Positions 10,135-17,654 of a stretch of 64,000 bases of DNA are shown piece by piece; the first letter of the stretch is position 1, and each line of letters opens with the position of its first letter. The translations under genes were made by a program, and so were the position numbers. The stretch is from Terrihalobacillus insolitus (GTDB lineage Bacteria > Bacillota > Bacilli > Bacillales > Amphibacillaceae), in assembly GCF_028416575.1 (NCBI RefSeq), contig NZ_JAMQKB010000001.1, positions 1-64,000 on the forward strand, read 5' to 3'. The notes under the pieces are model-generated. The model worked only from the letters and a program-made list of their open reading frames with translations. It was not told the DNA's origin and searched no databases.

Positions 10135-10212
10135 TTTACTAAAAAAGTCGAACATTGTTGCTTGCTGGCTATGTAAAGGCATGTCCTGCCACCAACGCTT
10201 TGATAAGAAAAA
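10135..10212 (-). promoter_or_regulatory. possible degenerate S-box (SAM) leader, 5' half
   Basis: Just after the metK promoter the minus strand reads CTTATCAAAGCG, then GGTGGCAGGACATGCC, then AGCCAGCAAGC. This is the order and spacing of the 5' half of SAM-I riboswitches (CTTATCAAGAG, GGTGGAGGGACTGGCCC, GGCAACC), but with several core mismatches. The 3' half and the closing GATAAG strand are not found. A family A repeat end occupies the place where they should be. This could equally be unrelated hairpin sequence. Confidence 0.3.
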
Positions 10213-10229
10213 ATATCCGTTCGCAATTT

Positions 10230-10258
10230 ATCGTATCGGAACGAATGCGTAATGTCAA
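10230..10258 (-). promoter_or_regulatory. metK promoter (sigma-A)
   Basis: On the minus strand TTGACA (10253-10258), a 17-base spacer and TACGAT (10230-10235). The predicted transcript begins about 20 bases before the CTTATCA motif. Confidence 0.7.
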
Positions 10259-10334
10259 CAAATCGAAAGCACCTGTTTAAGTTGGAAGCATCTAGCATAT
10301 ATATATATGTATGTATGATTAAATCGGAGGAGCT

Positions 10335-10445
10335 ATTATTCCTGATTTAAAGAAAAAAATTCTAAACGGACTGAGAAATGTACATAATTTCATAATTACA
10401 GACATTAAAGAACATATACAGAACTTTTCACATAAAATTCAATAA
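10335..10445 (+). CDS. candidate small peptide with ATT start
   Basis: A frame of about 35 codons begins at ATT (10335 or 10338), with CGGAGGAG ending 4-7 bases upstream, and reads PDLKKKILNGLRNVHN at its start. It is basic and amphipathic and stops at 10445, directly before the pckA operators. No ATG, GTG or TTG fits the ribosome site in this frame. ATT starts are rare (infC is the known case), so this may be a decayed gene or chance. No family is recognised. Confidence 0.25.
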   Translation: MIPDLKKKILNGLRNVHNFIITDIKEHIQNFSHKIQ

Positions 10446-10449
10446 ATAG

Positions 10450-10479
10450 TATGTTATATATGTTTTAATATGTTATACT
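10450..10479 (+). promoter_or_regulatory. pckA promoter with two CcpN-type operators
   Basis: Two 11-base sites, TATGTTATATA (10450-10460) and TATGTTATACT (10469-10479), each fit the B. subtilis CcpN consensus TRTGHYATAYW exactly. The second covers a TATACT -10 (10474-10479); the first covers the -35 position (ATGTTA, 10451-10456, 17-base spacer). CcpN represses pckA and gapB in glucose-grown B. subtilis. Position and exact matches support the same control here; binding is inferred. Confidence 0.75.
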
Positions 10480-10544
10480 AATGAAAATTGTAAATGAAAT
10501 CATTTTCTTTACCACCAAAACTTAGAAAAAGGCGGGTTGCACGT

Positions 10545-12137
10545 ATGAATGAGGTGAAACAAACGACACGGCTGGAGCAGTTAACATCACATCCTGGAGT
10601 CAGACAGAATATGACAGTCCCTGAATTAATCGAAACAATCCTTTCTAGAGGTGAGGGTTCATTAACCTCAACTGGCGCAATTAGGGCAACAACAGGGAAA
10701 TATACTGGGCGTTCTCCAAAGGATAAATTTATCGTGATGGATGATGAAAGTAGACAATTGGTTGATTGGGGAACCATTAATCAATCGATCAACGAGGATG
10801 TTTTTTTATCACTTTATGAAAAAGTACTACATTATTTAACGAATAAAAATGAATTATACCTTTTTAAAGGATATGCTGGTTCAGATAAGACATATCGTCT
10901 TCCTATTCAAGTAATAAACGAATATGCGTGGCACAATTTATTTGCCCGTCAATTATTTGTTCGTCCTAAAGAAAATGAGCTAAAAACACACGAATCAGAA
11001 TTCACCATTGTCTCGGCACCTTCTTTTAAAGCTGTACCAGAACTTGATGGAACAAATTCAGAGGCATTTATATTGGTATCCTTCAAGCACAAAGTTGTAT
11101 TAATTGGAGGAACAGAGTACGCAGGCGAAATGAAAAAATCCATTTTCTCCGTTATGAATTATTTGCTACCCCAACAACAAGTTTTGCCAATGCATTGCTC
11201 AGCAAACAAAGGTGAATCGGATGACGTTACACTCTTCTTTGGTTTATCTGGGACTGGTAAAACGACATTATCAGCAGATCCTAGCAGGAAATTAATTGGT
11301 GATGATGAGCATGCATGGGGGCCAAATGGCGTGTTTAATATTGAGGGAGGCTGCTATGCAAAATGCATTAACCTATCAAAAGAAAAAGAACCACAAATTT
11401 ATCATGCCATTCGATATGGTTCAGTCCTTGAGAATGTATCCATTAACAAGTTAACTAGAAACCCGGACTACAACGATACATCGTTAACAGAAAACACTAG
11501 GGCAGCTTATCCGATCACGAACATGGACAATATTACAACCGATCCTGTTGCACAACATCCTAATACGATTATTTTCTTAACCGCTGATGCATTTGGAGTC
11601 CTTCCACCGATTAGTAAATTAACAAAGGAACAAGCAATGTATCACTTTTTAAGTGGGTATACGAGTAAATTAGCTGGCACGGAGCGCGGTGTAACAGAGC
11701 CAGAGGCAACTTTTTCTTCTTGCTTTGGAGCACCATTTTTGCCACTCACTCCTGAAACCTACGCAGAAATGCTAGGAGAAAAAATGGACCGATATGGTAC
11801 AAACGTTTTTCTTGTGAATACAGGATGGACTGGTGGATCATATGGAGAAGGGCAGCGTATGGATTTAACCTACACAAGAGCGATGGTTCAAGCAGCTATA
11901 TCGGGTGAACTCGATACCGTTAAAACGAGTGTAGATGCTATTTTTGGATTGCACATTCCGACCTCTTGTCCTGGAGTACCTGATGAACTACTTGTACCAA
12001 AACAAACATGGGCACAAAAGGCAGATTATGAGATAAAAGCGAAAGAGCTTGCAACCCGTTTTCACCAAAATTTTGAACGTTTCTCACAAACGAGTGAAAC
12101 CATTAAAAAGGCAGGCCCATTATTTGGCTCCAATTAA
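10545..12137 (+). CDS. pckA: phosphoenolpyruvate carboxykinase (ATP)
   Basis: PckA converts oxaloacetate and ATP to phosphoenolpyruvate, the first committed step of gluconeogenesis. The 530-residue product has TGRSPKDKF near residue 52, the kinase-1a P-loop [13 protein letters not shown] near residue 230, and the metal-binding GDDEHAWG near 253. ATG at 10545 (MNEVKQ) is preferred over the more upstream frame start at 10494, since relatives begin there and a GGCGGG site lies 8 bases upstream. Two CcpN-type operators cover the promoter. It is divergent from metK, as in B. subtilis. Confidence 0.96.
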   Translation: MNEVKQTTRLEQLTSHPGVRQNMTVPELIETILSRGEGSLTSTGAIRATTGKYTGRSPKDKFIVMDDESRQLVDWGTINQSINEDVFLSLYEKVLHYLTNKNELYLFKGYAGSDKTYRLPIQVINEYAWHNLFARQLFVRPKENELKTHESEFTIVSAPSFKAVPELDGTNSEAFILVSFKHKVVLIGGTEYAGEMKKSIFSVMNYLLPQQQVLPMHCSANKGESDDVTLFFGLSGTGKTTLSADPSRKLIGDDEHAWGPNGVFNIEGGCYAKCINLSKEKEPQIYHAIRYGSVLENVSINKLTRNPDYNDTSLTENTRAAYPITNMDNITTDPVAQHPNTIIFLTADAFGVLPPISKLTKEQAMYHFLSGYTSKLAGTERGVTEPEATFSSCFGAPFLPLTPETYAEMLGEKMDRYGTNVFLVNTGWTGGSYGEGQRMDLTYTRAMVQAAISGELDTVKTSVDAIFGLHIPTSCPGVPDELLVPKQTWAQKADYEIKAKELATRFHQNFERFSQTSETIKKAGPLFGSN

Positions 12138-12146
12138 ACTTGAACC

Positions 12147-12180
12147 AAAAGCATAAGGCAAATACCTTATGCTTTTTCTT
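12147..12180 (+). terminator. pckA terminator
   Basis: AAAAGCATAAGG pairs with CCTTATGCTTTT around the loop CAAATA, followed by TCTTTTTC. It could also serve the convergent gene at 12193, though its T-tract in that direction is short. Confidence 0.85.
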
Positions 12181-12192
12181 TTTCTTTTACCT

Positions 12193-12666
12193 CTACAATA
12201 ACTTCAGTTGATTAATTCTCTCCAAGCTTTCTGGTAAGATCCGGTCCTTCATCATAAAACTAAAAGAGGCATCCCGCTCTAAATCTTTTGGTATATCATC
12301 AAGCAGTACAGGTCCGTCCGTTTCGAAATAATGAGGATGTTTTTCTAATTTTTCAATCCTTGCGAAATATATATTTTTTATGATATTACTTGACTTTCCT
12401 GTTACGTAGTATTGACCGATATAGGTTATCTGTTTGACAATGCCCCCTGTTTCTTCGTTCACCTCTCGCACTGCCGCTTCTTCTGCAAGCTCCTGCTCTT
12501 CTACCTTCCCACCAGGAAATTCAATCCCTCGATCTAGATGGCGTGTTAAAAGCCATTGATCCTTGTATTGACAAATAACCCAAACGTGCTTTGGCTCCAT
12601 TGAAAAGGGCTGATTTTCAAAGGAAAGTTGTACTTCATTATTGTAATAGTCTGTAAATCTAATCAT
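12193..12666 (-). CDS. rppH: Nudix hydrolase YtkD (RNA pyrophosphohydrolase)
   Basis: A Nudix protein of 157 residues. The complete Nudix box is visible near residues 51-73 (GGKVEEQ then EAAVREVNEETGG), supplying the metal-binding glutamates. B. subtilis YtkD is RppH, which removes pyrophosphate from 5' ends of mRNA and starts RNase J decay; earlier work also reported hydrolysis of 8-oxo-dGTP. The long family-specific C-terminal part (YFETDGPVL, FSFMMKD) matches YtkD. An AAGGAAG site precedes the ATG. Gene order pckA-ytkD is as in B. subtilis. Confidence 0.88.
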   Translation of the reverse strand: MIRFTDYYNNEVQLSFENQPFSMEPKHVWVICQYKDQWLLTRHLDRGIEFPGGKVEEQELAEEAAVREVNEETGGIVKQITYIGQYYVTGKSSNIIKNIYFARIEKLEKHPHYFETDGPVLLDDIPKDLERDASFSFMMKDRILPESLERINQLKLL

Positions 12667-12671
12667 TTCAC

Positions 12672-12795
12672 TCAGCTTCCTTTACCACTTTTGGCTAGGA
12701 CTTCAATCATCCATCTATTTTCCTTCCCTATCATGACATATTCTGCTTCATTTGTTAAATAGCAGTTCTGTATATCGCGAAAACAAGAAGAAACA
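12672..12795 (-). pseudogene. possible 3' gene remnant cut by a family A repeat
   Basis: On the minus strand an open frame ending at 12672 reads NEAEYVMIGKENRWMIEVLA and then KSGKGS just before the rppH ribosome site. It has normal protein composition but no start codon with a ribosome site. Upstream it runs straight into the family A repeat at 12804. The simplest reading is the tail of a gene truncated by the repeat. No family is recognised, and chance cannot be excluded. Confidence 0.25.
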
Positions 12796-12803
12796 ATGAA
12801 AAG

Positions 12804-13020
12804 TGCGTGTTCAAAAAGTCGGCAAATTAGAAGCAAGCAGGTCGAGGCGGCGTAGTTTTGAGTATCGCAGCGAAAGCTTGTTGCTTCGAAAGGATTACCT
12901 CGCACGAAGAAAAAGTGTTCTTCTTTTTCTAAGGATATGCTTTTAATACGTGAGAAACGGAAAAACAAGCCAACGAAGAGATGCGCCGCTTATCATTTGG
13001 TGACTTTTTGAACAACCTCT
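12804..13020. repeat. family A MITE-like repeat, long copy
   Basis: The left end (GTGTTCAAAAAGTCGGCAAA, then TTAGAAGCAAGCAGGTCGAG) and right end (CTTATCATTTGGTGACTTTT then TGAACAACCTCT) are imperfect inverted repeats around GTTCAAAAAGTC. About 40 bases at each end agree with the copy at 33852-34005, while the middle differs. There is no transposase. The open frame across part of it on the minus strand is not a gene. Confidence 0.85.
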
Positions 13021-13076
13021 AAAAGATTGAGACCTACGGAACTAAGAAACGTTTCATAAAGGAATGCGATAGTAGT

Positions 13077-13385
13077 CTATTCTAAAATACCCATGCTCTC
13101 TATATGTGCTCTTGTTTTGTCATCCCCCATTTCATATATCATTTTATAAGCATGGACAATCCCATCATCATACTGATCGTTTGATTCATCATCATGATAT
13201 GGCTTTATTGGTACATGTGCACGCCAAAATGCCTCATGATCAGAATCATACATTTGATCAAACCATTCTCTTAATTGGGATATATCTTCCTCTGTGGCAT
13301 ATATCGTAAAGTCGTTGTTATCTCCAGCTTGTATTTGTGATATCTCACGGGTTCCTAAGTCAATAAAGTATTTTTTCTTTTCCAT
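13077..13385 (-). CDS. conserved hypothetical acidic protein
   Basis: A 102-residue, acidic, soluble protein (many Asp and Glu, segments such as HDDESNDQYDDG). The ribosome site GAAGGAGG lies 8 bases before the ATG, so it is very likely expressed. Database relatives in Bacillaceae are, as far as I recall, labelled vaguely as hydrolase without evidence, and I see no catalytic motif. It stands alone between a family A repeat and the divergent gene at 13512. Confidence 0.75.
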   Translation of the reverse strand: MEKKKYFIDLGTREISQIQAGDNNDFTIYATEEDISQLREWFDQMYDSDHEAFWRAHVPIKPYHDDESNDQYDDGIVHAYKMIYEMGDDKTRAHIESMGILE

Positions 13386-13511
13386 TATTCACCCTCCTTC
13401 ACTTTAATTTTCCGCAATTGCATAAGTTTTATGATCAACATTTCATCATTTCTACATAAGTTAAACTACAAACAGGTTGTCATATGAAATTAATGAGGAA
13501 GGAAAGATAAC

Positions 13512-13763
13512 ATGAAATTCGCAGATCATCTGCTACAATTATATATAAGACATTTTAATGACAAAGATTCATTAGAAGTATTTATCCACTCTGTTTTAGA
13601 ACAAATGGATCACGAAGAGTTAATGAAGGTTTTAAATAAGTGCAACAAAGAGGAATTGGAGGAGATCTTGGGTTCGTATTTAAGAAACAATTTAGAACAT
13701 AAATTTAATTATTTAGGAATTCATGTGAACAATGATAATCAGCTGTCAAATAACATCCAATAA
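13512..13763 (+). CDS. small DUF6154-like protein
   Basis: An 83-residue acidic helical protein (KFADHLLQLYIRHF at the start, LNKCNKEELEEILGSYL in the middle). The pattern resembles the Bacillus DUF6154 family, by recall only. GAGGAAGG lies about 10 bases before the ATG. No membrane segment or catalytic motif is visible. Function unknown. Confidence 0.7.
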   Translation: MKFADHLLQLYIRHFNDKDSLEVFIHSVLEQMDHEELMKVLNKCNKEELEEILGSYLRNNLEHKFNYLGIHVNNDNQLSNNIQ

Positions 13764-13963
13764 TTTAAATATAATCTTTTTTGGACAGAGAATTTAACCA
13801 TTCTGAGGTAGACATACCACCGCATTATCATAGGGGTTTCTTTTATTGCTAAGAGAGCGTTCAATGTTATATTCAGTTGTTAGAGACTGAATTCCCAATT
13901 GGATTATTTTATGTTAAAGTAAGTACACAGACATAAAAAACAAAAAAAGGGAAGATAGACAAA
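13764..13963. other. intergenic, no clear feature
   Basis: AT-rich spacer between two plus-strand genes. I see neither a convincing terminator nor a consensus promoter. Confidence 0.4.
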
Positions 13964-14368
13964 ATGGAAAAAGCTGCAGGTTTTAAAGTTAGATTTTTGG
14001 CTAGTTTACTTGACTGGATTGTGGTCACCATTATTCTCGGATTTATTACCTTTTTGATGTATGGCGAATTCTTTTATACAGAACAGTTTAATATCACTGA
14101 CTTCTTGGGTGTCTTGTATAGTATTATTGTGCCTGTGATTTGGTATGGCTATACTATTGGAAAACGTATGACAAACATCCGTATTGTAAAAGTTTCAGGA
14201 CAAAAGGTGACTCTGATAACGATGCTTCTTCGTGTCATCGGTGGTTTCATCGTTTATGCCTTTTCATTGGGTATTGCTTTTATCATTAGTGCGTTTATGG
14301 TGGGGATTCGCGAGGATAAACGTGCAATTCATGATTTTATTGCTGGTACTTATGTTACGTATAAATAA
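13964..14368 (+). CDS. yteJ: RDD family membrane protein YteJ
   Basis: A 134-residue integral membrane protein with three or four hydrophobic segments. The RDD features are visible: the N-terminal arginine followed by LLDW (FLASLLDWIVV near residue 12), GYTIGKRMTNIRIV near residue 65, and a C-terminal aspartate-rich turn (REDKRAIHDFIAGTYV). RDD proteins are of uncertain function; some are linked to ion exchange in halophiles. Similar to B. subtilis YteJ. It is preceded by a purine-rich GGGAAGA region. Confidence 0.82.
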   Translation: MEKAAGFKVRFLASLLDWIVVTIILGFITFLMYGEFFYTEQFNITDFLGVLYSIIVPVIWYGYTIGKRMTNIRIVKVSGQKVTLITMLLRVIGGFIVYAFSLGIAFIISAFMVGIREDKRAIHDFIAGTYVTYK

Positions 14369-14430
14369 GGTTGGTGCTAGGACTTCAATTGGTGTTAACG
14401 CAGGGAACAAAAAAGAAGCAAAATTGTTCC

Positions 14431-14703
14431 TTATTGATTTTTCAGTATGCGTTTAAAGTCTTTTATTTCACTCTCGTGCTTCACAGACCTAGCTGCTAAA
14501 GTATCAATGACCCTTTGTTGGTCTTCTAATGTATCTTTAAGTTCTTCTGTCTTCACATCAATATGTTTCTCGACGCTTTCAAAGTATGGTCCAAGATCAT
14601 TGAAAAGATTATCTTTAATACTTGAAACGTCTTTCTTAAGTTCTTGCTGTCCTTCTTTAAGTTCTTTTAATTCATTGAGAATCAATTTTAAAGTATCTTC
14701 CAT
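14431..14703 (-). CDS. small coiled-coil protein
   Basis: A 90-residue, highly charged protein, almost all predicted coiled coil (heptad-like ILNELKELKEGQQELKKDVS). ATG at 14703 is chosen because GGAGTG lies 8 bases upstream; the frame start at 14712 lacks a site. Similar short coiled-coil proteins occur in Bacillus chromosomes and prophages. No function can be assigned. It is convergent with yteJ. Confidence 0.7.
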   Translation of the reverse strand: MEDTLKLILNELKELKEGQQELKKDVSSIKDNLFNDLGPYFESVEKHIDVKTEELKDTLEDQQRVIDTLAARSVKHESEIKDFKRILKNQ

Positions 14704-14877
14704 TAAAATCACTCCATTTTCTTCTAATATTATAACACGATTAAGTTTAGATGAAATATTTTTATCTATTATTTTCTTCTCTTCTCAACATCAGTATAAT
14801 ATGTAATACAAATAGTTATTGGTAGATACGCCACCAGTTACTTTAAATGCATTACCACACAAGCAATAGTTTATTTT

Positions 14878-14919
14878 TATAAAATAACATCATGGCCATT
14901 TATCCCAAGCCATGATGTT
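14878..14919 (-). terminator. terminator after the toxin remnant
   Basis: AACATCATGGC (14886-14896) pairs with GCCATGATGTT (14909-14919); on the minus strand ATTTTAT follows. It ends the small antitoxin-toxin unit. Confidence 0.75.
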
Positions 14920-14949
14920 TATTGGTTTATATCTTTAAAATTCCTAGCA

Positions 14950-15075
14950 TTATGCAATTGCATTCATTATTCTTCTTGCAAACATTCTTGAATATTCTTC
15001 AGAGTCTTCAGCAATATAGGTACATATGTTATCTAAATCTTTTACAGCAGATTCAGCCCATCTTAATTCAGCCAT
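14950..15075 (-). pseudogene. truncated ParE/RelE-type toxin
   Basis: On the minus strand, ATG at 15075 opens a 41-codon frame reading MAELRWAESAVKDLDNICTY, then IAEDSEEYSRMFARRIMNAI. This is the N-terminal half of the ParE/RelE fold (usual length about 95-100 residues), here stopped by TAA at 14950-14952. The conserved C-terminal part with catalytic or gyrase-contact residues is missing, and no continuation is seen in other frames. It overlaps the antitoxin by 13 bases, as in intact systems. It is probably inactive. Confidence 0.7.
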
Positions 15076-15245
15076 TTCCCTAACTTCTCCTTAACTTGTT
15101 CATGAGAAACAACTTTTCCAGAATTCAGTTCTTGGATTCCTTTATCAATTTTTGACCTTATATACAATTCCCTCATTATATCTTCTATAGTTACACTTTC
15201 AGGTAAATCACTAATTAATTTTAATACTTCTTCTTTTGTGCTCAC
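15063..15245 (-). CDS. antitoxin of a ParDE/RelBE-type pair
   Basis: A 60-residue acidic protein (STKEEVLKLISDLPESVTIE near the start, SGKVVSHEQVKEKLGKWL at the end). It matches the short toxin-partner antitoxins that precede ParE/RelE toxins. GTG at 15245 is chosen because GGGAGG lies about 10 bases upstream; the frame extends to 15290 without a site. Its C-terminus, the usual toxin-neutralising part, is intact although the toxin gene is truncated, so it is now an orphan antitoxin here. Confidence 0.75.
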   Translation of the reverse strand: MSTKEEVLKLISDLPESVTIEDIMRELYIRSKIDKGIQELNSGKVVSHEQVKEKLGKWLN

Positions 15246-15384
15246 CTTTAACACACCTCCCTTGCAAGTTATACCATCATTATAAATCATAAAATTTTCA
15301 AAATCATTACATGAATCATTTTTTCTGCAAACACATAAATACTATGATAATTACGGTGTTACAACTCCATAAACATTGATATAT

Positions 15385-15429
15385 CCATAAAAATAGGGGT
15401 GCTAAACGCAATGCGATTTACACCCCTAA
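15385..15429 (-). terminator. terminator of the iron ABC ATPase gene
   Basis: TAGGGGTG (15394-15401) pairs with CACCCCTA (15421-15428), with inner pairing of TAAACGCA with TGCGATTTA. On the minus strand TTTTTATGG follows. Confidence 0.8.
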
Positions 15430-15501
15430 ATACTATGTTATTTAATGTTTTCTCACCAGAACTGAGCCCGTTACCAGAATCGATGAGTTTTTTTCATGTA
15501 T

Positions 15502-16320
15502 TCAGTTTGCCATACTATTCGTATCAATAATACAGCGACCCTTGCCATGCGGAATGCACATTGGTGTCCCAAACATTGGGTCATATGTTACATCGCACTT
15601 CATTTCAAAAACATCATGTACAAGGTTACAGTTAATAATATGTTCTGGTCTTCCCTGTGCATATACTTGCTTATTCTGAATCGCAACAATGTGGTGCGCG
15701 TATCGACATGCTAAGTTTAAATCATGAAGAACCATTACTACCGTGCGACCATCACGCTCATTTAATTCAAATAGGAGATCCAATACTTCAATTTGATGTG
15801 TCATATCCAAATACGTTGTTGGTTCATCCAATAAAATAGTATCCGTTTCTTGGGCGAGTGTCATAGCAATCCATGCACGCTGGCGCTGACCACCTGATAG
15901 AGAATCTACCGAACGATTTTGAAAATCCAACATATTTGTTGCTTTTAGGGCGCTCATAACCGCTTCATCGTCTTCCTTAGACCACTGCTTTAATAATTTA
16001 CGGTAAGGATGTCTACCCTGCTTCACAAGTTCAAATACTGTTAATCCTTCAGGTGTAACAGGACCCTGTGGTAGGATGGCAAGTTTTTTGGCCACTTCTT
16101 TCGTAGCAGTTTTGGCAATATCCTCACCATCTAAAATAACCCCACCTTCTTTTGGCCTCAGCAAACGAGCCATTGACCTAAGTAGGGTTGATTTCCCACA
16201 ACCATTTCCTCCAATAAAAACAGTAATTTCACCTTTGGGAATTTCTATATTAAGATCATCTAAAATGATGTCTTCTCCATATCCTAGTGTAAGTTCCTTT
16301 GTTGCTAACGTTGTTTGCAT
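15502..16320 (-). CDS. iron-siderophore ABC transporter ATP-binding protein (YusV-like)
   Basis: An ABC ATPase of about 272 residues. It has Walker A GGNGCGKST near residue 36, the Q-loop ILPQGP, signature LSGGQRQRAWIAM near residue 141, and Walker B DTILLDEPTTYLD. This is the FecE/FhuC type that powers iron-siderophore uptake. No permease or binding-protein gene is adjacent, so it resembles B. subtilis YusV, a lone ATPase serving several importers. Start ATG 16320 is preferred over 16326, since GGGGAG is 9 bases before it but only 3 before the other. A Fur box overlaps the promoter. Confidence 0.88.
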   Translation of the reverse strand: MQTTLATKELTLGYGEDIILDDLNIEIPKGEITVFIGGNGCGKSTLLRSMARLLRPKEGGVILDGEDIAKTATKEVAKKLAILPQGPVTPEGLTVFELVKQGRHPYRKLLKQWSKEDDEAVMSALKATNMLDFQNRSVDSLSGGQRQRAWIAMTLAQETDTILLDEPTTYLDMTHQIEVLDLLFELNERDGRTVVMVLHDLNLACRYAHHIVAIQNKQVYAQGRPEHIINCNLVHDVFEMKCDVTYDPMFGTPMCIPHGKGRCIIDTNSMAN

Positions 16321-16417
16321 ACGCATTCTCTCCCCTTGTGAGCGAATCTTCCGCTTGATTCAAATTTATCCTAAAAAAATTTGTTCAAAGAGTATGGTTC
16401 ATAAAAAGTCTATGTTC

Positions 16418-16460
16418 ATTTTATTTGATTCAAGCGCCTAAGTCAATGATTATGATAATC
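16418..16460 (-). promoter_or_regulatory. promoter with Fur box
   Basis: On the minus strand TTGACT (16441-16446), a 17-base spacer and TAAAAT (16418-16423) form a sigma-A promoter. GATTATCATAATCATTGAC (16442-16460) overlaps the -35 and agrees with the 19-base Fur consensus GATAATGATAATCATTATC at 15 positions. Iron-replete repression is predicted. Confidence 0.75.
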
Positions 16461-16559
16461 TTTCTCAACTGATTATATGATCATCAACGATAATTATGCA
16501 TGACCTGATAACAGCAAAGGAACTAATGCCCCAACACTTAGTCTTTCTATATTTTTAAT

Positions 16560-17654
16560 CTAAAACTGCTCTTTCTGAATCGTAACATAGTCAAGGTAAT
16601 CATGATCAATCTCAAACCCTATCCCATGTTTCTGTGGAACCGAAATAGTTCCGTTATGGACGGTCACCTCAGGATCAATAATATCCCTTTCCCAGTACCG
16701 ATTCGATGCAGAAATATCACCTGGAATGGAGAACCCTGGTAAAGATGCAAGTGCAATATTATGTGCTCTTGCTATACCCGTTTCGAGCATGCCACCACAC
16801 CAAACAGGTATATGGTGTAGCTCACATAAATCATGGATTTTAATAGCCTCTGTTAAACCGCCAACCCTGCCAATTTTTACATTGATTACCCGACAGCACC
16901 CTAGTTGAATCGCTTGATAGGCATCATGATAGGATTCAATTGACTCATCTAAACAAATTGGAGTTACCATCCTTTGTTGCAACTCTTGGTGTAAATAAAA
17001 ATCACCAGCCTTAAATGGTTGTTCCATCATTAAAAGCTGGTAGTCATCCATTTTCTCTAGTAACGACAAATCCTTTTGTTCATATCCACCATTTGCATCG
17101 ATCATAATCGGCAATTCGGGCGCAATATCCCTTATATTGGTTAGAATATCGAGTTCTTTTCCTTTTTTAACTTTTACTTTATAGCGCTTATAGCCAGATT
17201 GTTCGTATGAGGCAATGGTAGCTTTTATATCTGAAGTTAGGCTTATGACAACACCTGTTTCAATTTCTGAACGTGTTCCACCAATTAATGTGGCTAAGCT
17301 CACACTCTTTTGTTTGGCAAATAGATCCCATAAAGCAGCTTCAAGTCCTGCTTTCGCCATTTGATTACCAATAAAGCCTTGGAGTATTATCGGAAGATCA
17401 CTAGGATGATAAATCTTCTGTTTCTTCATAATCGGAATAAACAGGGTTGAAAGGATCGTCCACGCTGAATCGACTGTTTCAGCTGTGTAAAAGGGGGTGG
17501 TGAAAGCCACACATTCCCCGAACCCACTTCTCCCTTCCCCATCTACTGCCTCAATAATAATTCCTTCTCGATGTATTACCGTTTCAGCATGTGTTGAAAA
17601 GGGTTCAAGTAGCTTCATGGAAAACCGCCTCATCACGATCTGTTTAATGTTCAC
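16560..17654 (-). CDS. menC: o-succinylbenzoate synthase
   Basis: MenC dehydrates SHCHC to o-succinylbenzoate in menaquinone synthesis. It is an enolase-superfamily protein of 364 residues. The barrel catalytic lysine lies in KVKVKKGK near residue 163; the metal ligands are in IDANGGY, MMEQPF and CLDES (about residues 190-240), and the second lysine is in NVKIGRVGGL. It begins with GTG inside the menE 3' end (11-base overlap), with AGGGGG 9 bases upstream, so the two genes are translationally coupled. Confidence 0.95.
   Translation of the reverse strand: MNIKQIVMRRFSMKLLEPFSTHAETVIHREGIIIEAVDGEGRSGFGECVAFTTPFYTAETVDSAWTILSTLFIPIMKKQKIYHPSDLPIILQGFIGNQMAKAGLEAALWDLFAKQKSVSLATLIGGTRSEIETGVVISLTSDIKATIASYEQSGYKRYKVKVKKGKELDILTNIRDIAPELPIMIDANGGYEQKDLSLLEKMDDYQLLMMEQPFKAGDFYLHQELQQRMVTPICLDESIESYHDAYQAIQLGCCRVINVKIGRVGGLTEAIKIHDLCELHHIPVWCGGMLETGIARAHNIALASLPGFSIPGDISASNRYWERDIIDPEVTVHNGTISVPQKHGIGFEIDHDYLDYVTIQKEQF

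Noticed and set aside
10363-10378. TCTAAACGGACTGAGA as a stray family C unit
   Set aside because: Only the CGGACTGAGA core matches and no inverse partner is present; probably chance.
12672-12968. 98-codon frame as a real gene
   Set aside because: Most of it is family A repeat sequence; at best the last 40 codons are a gene remnant.
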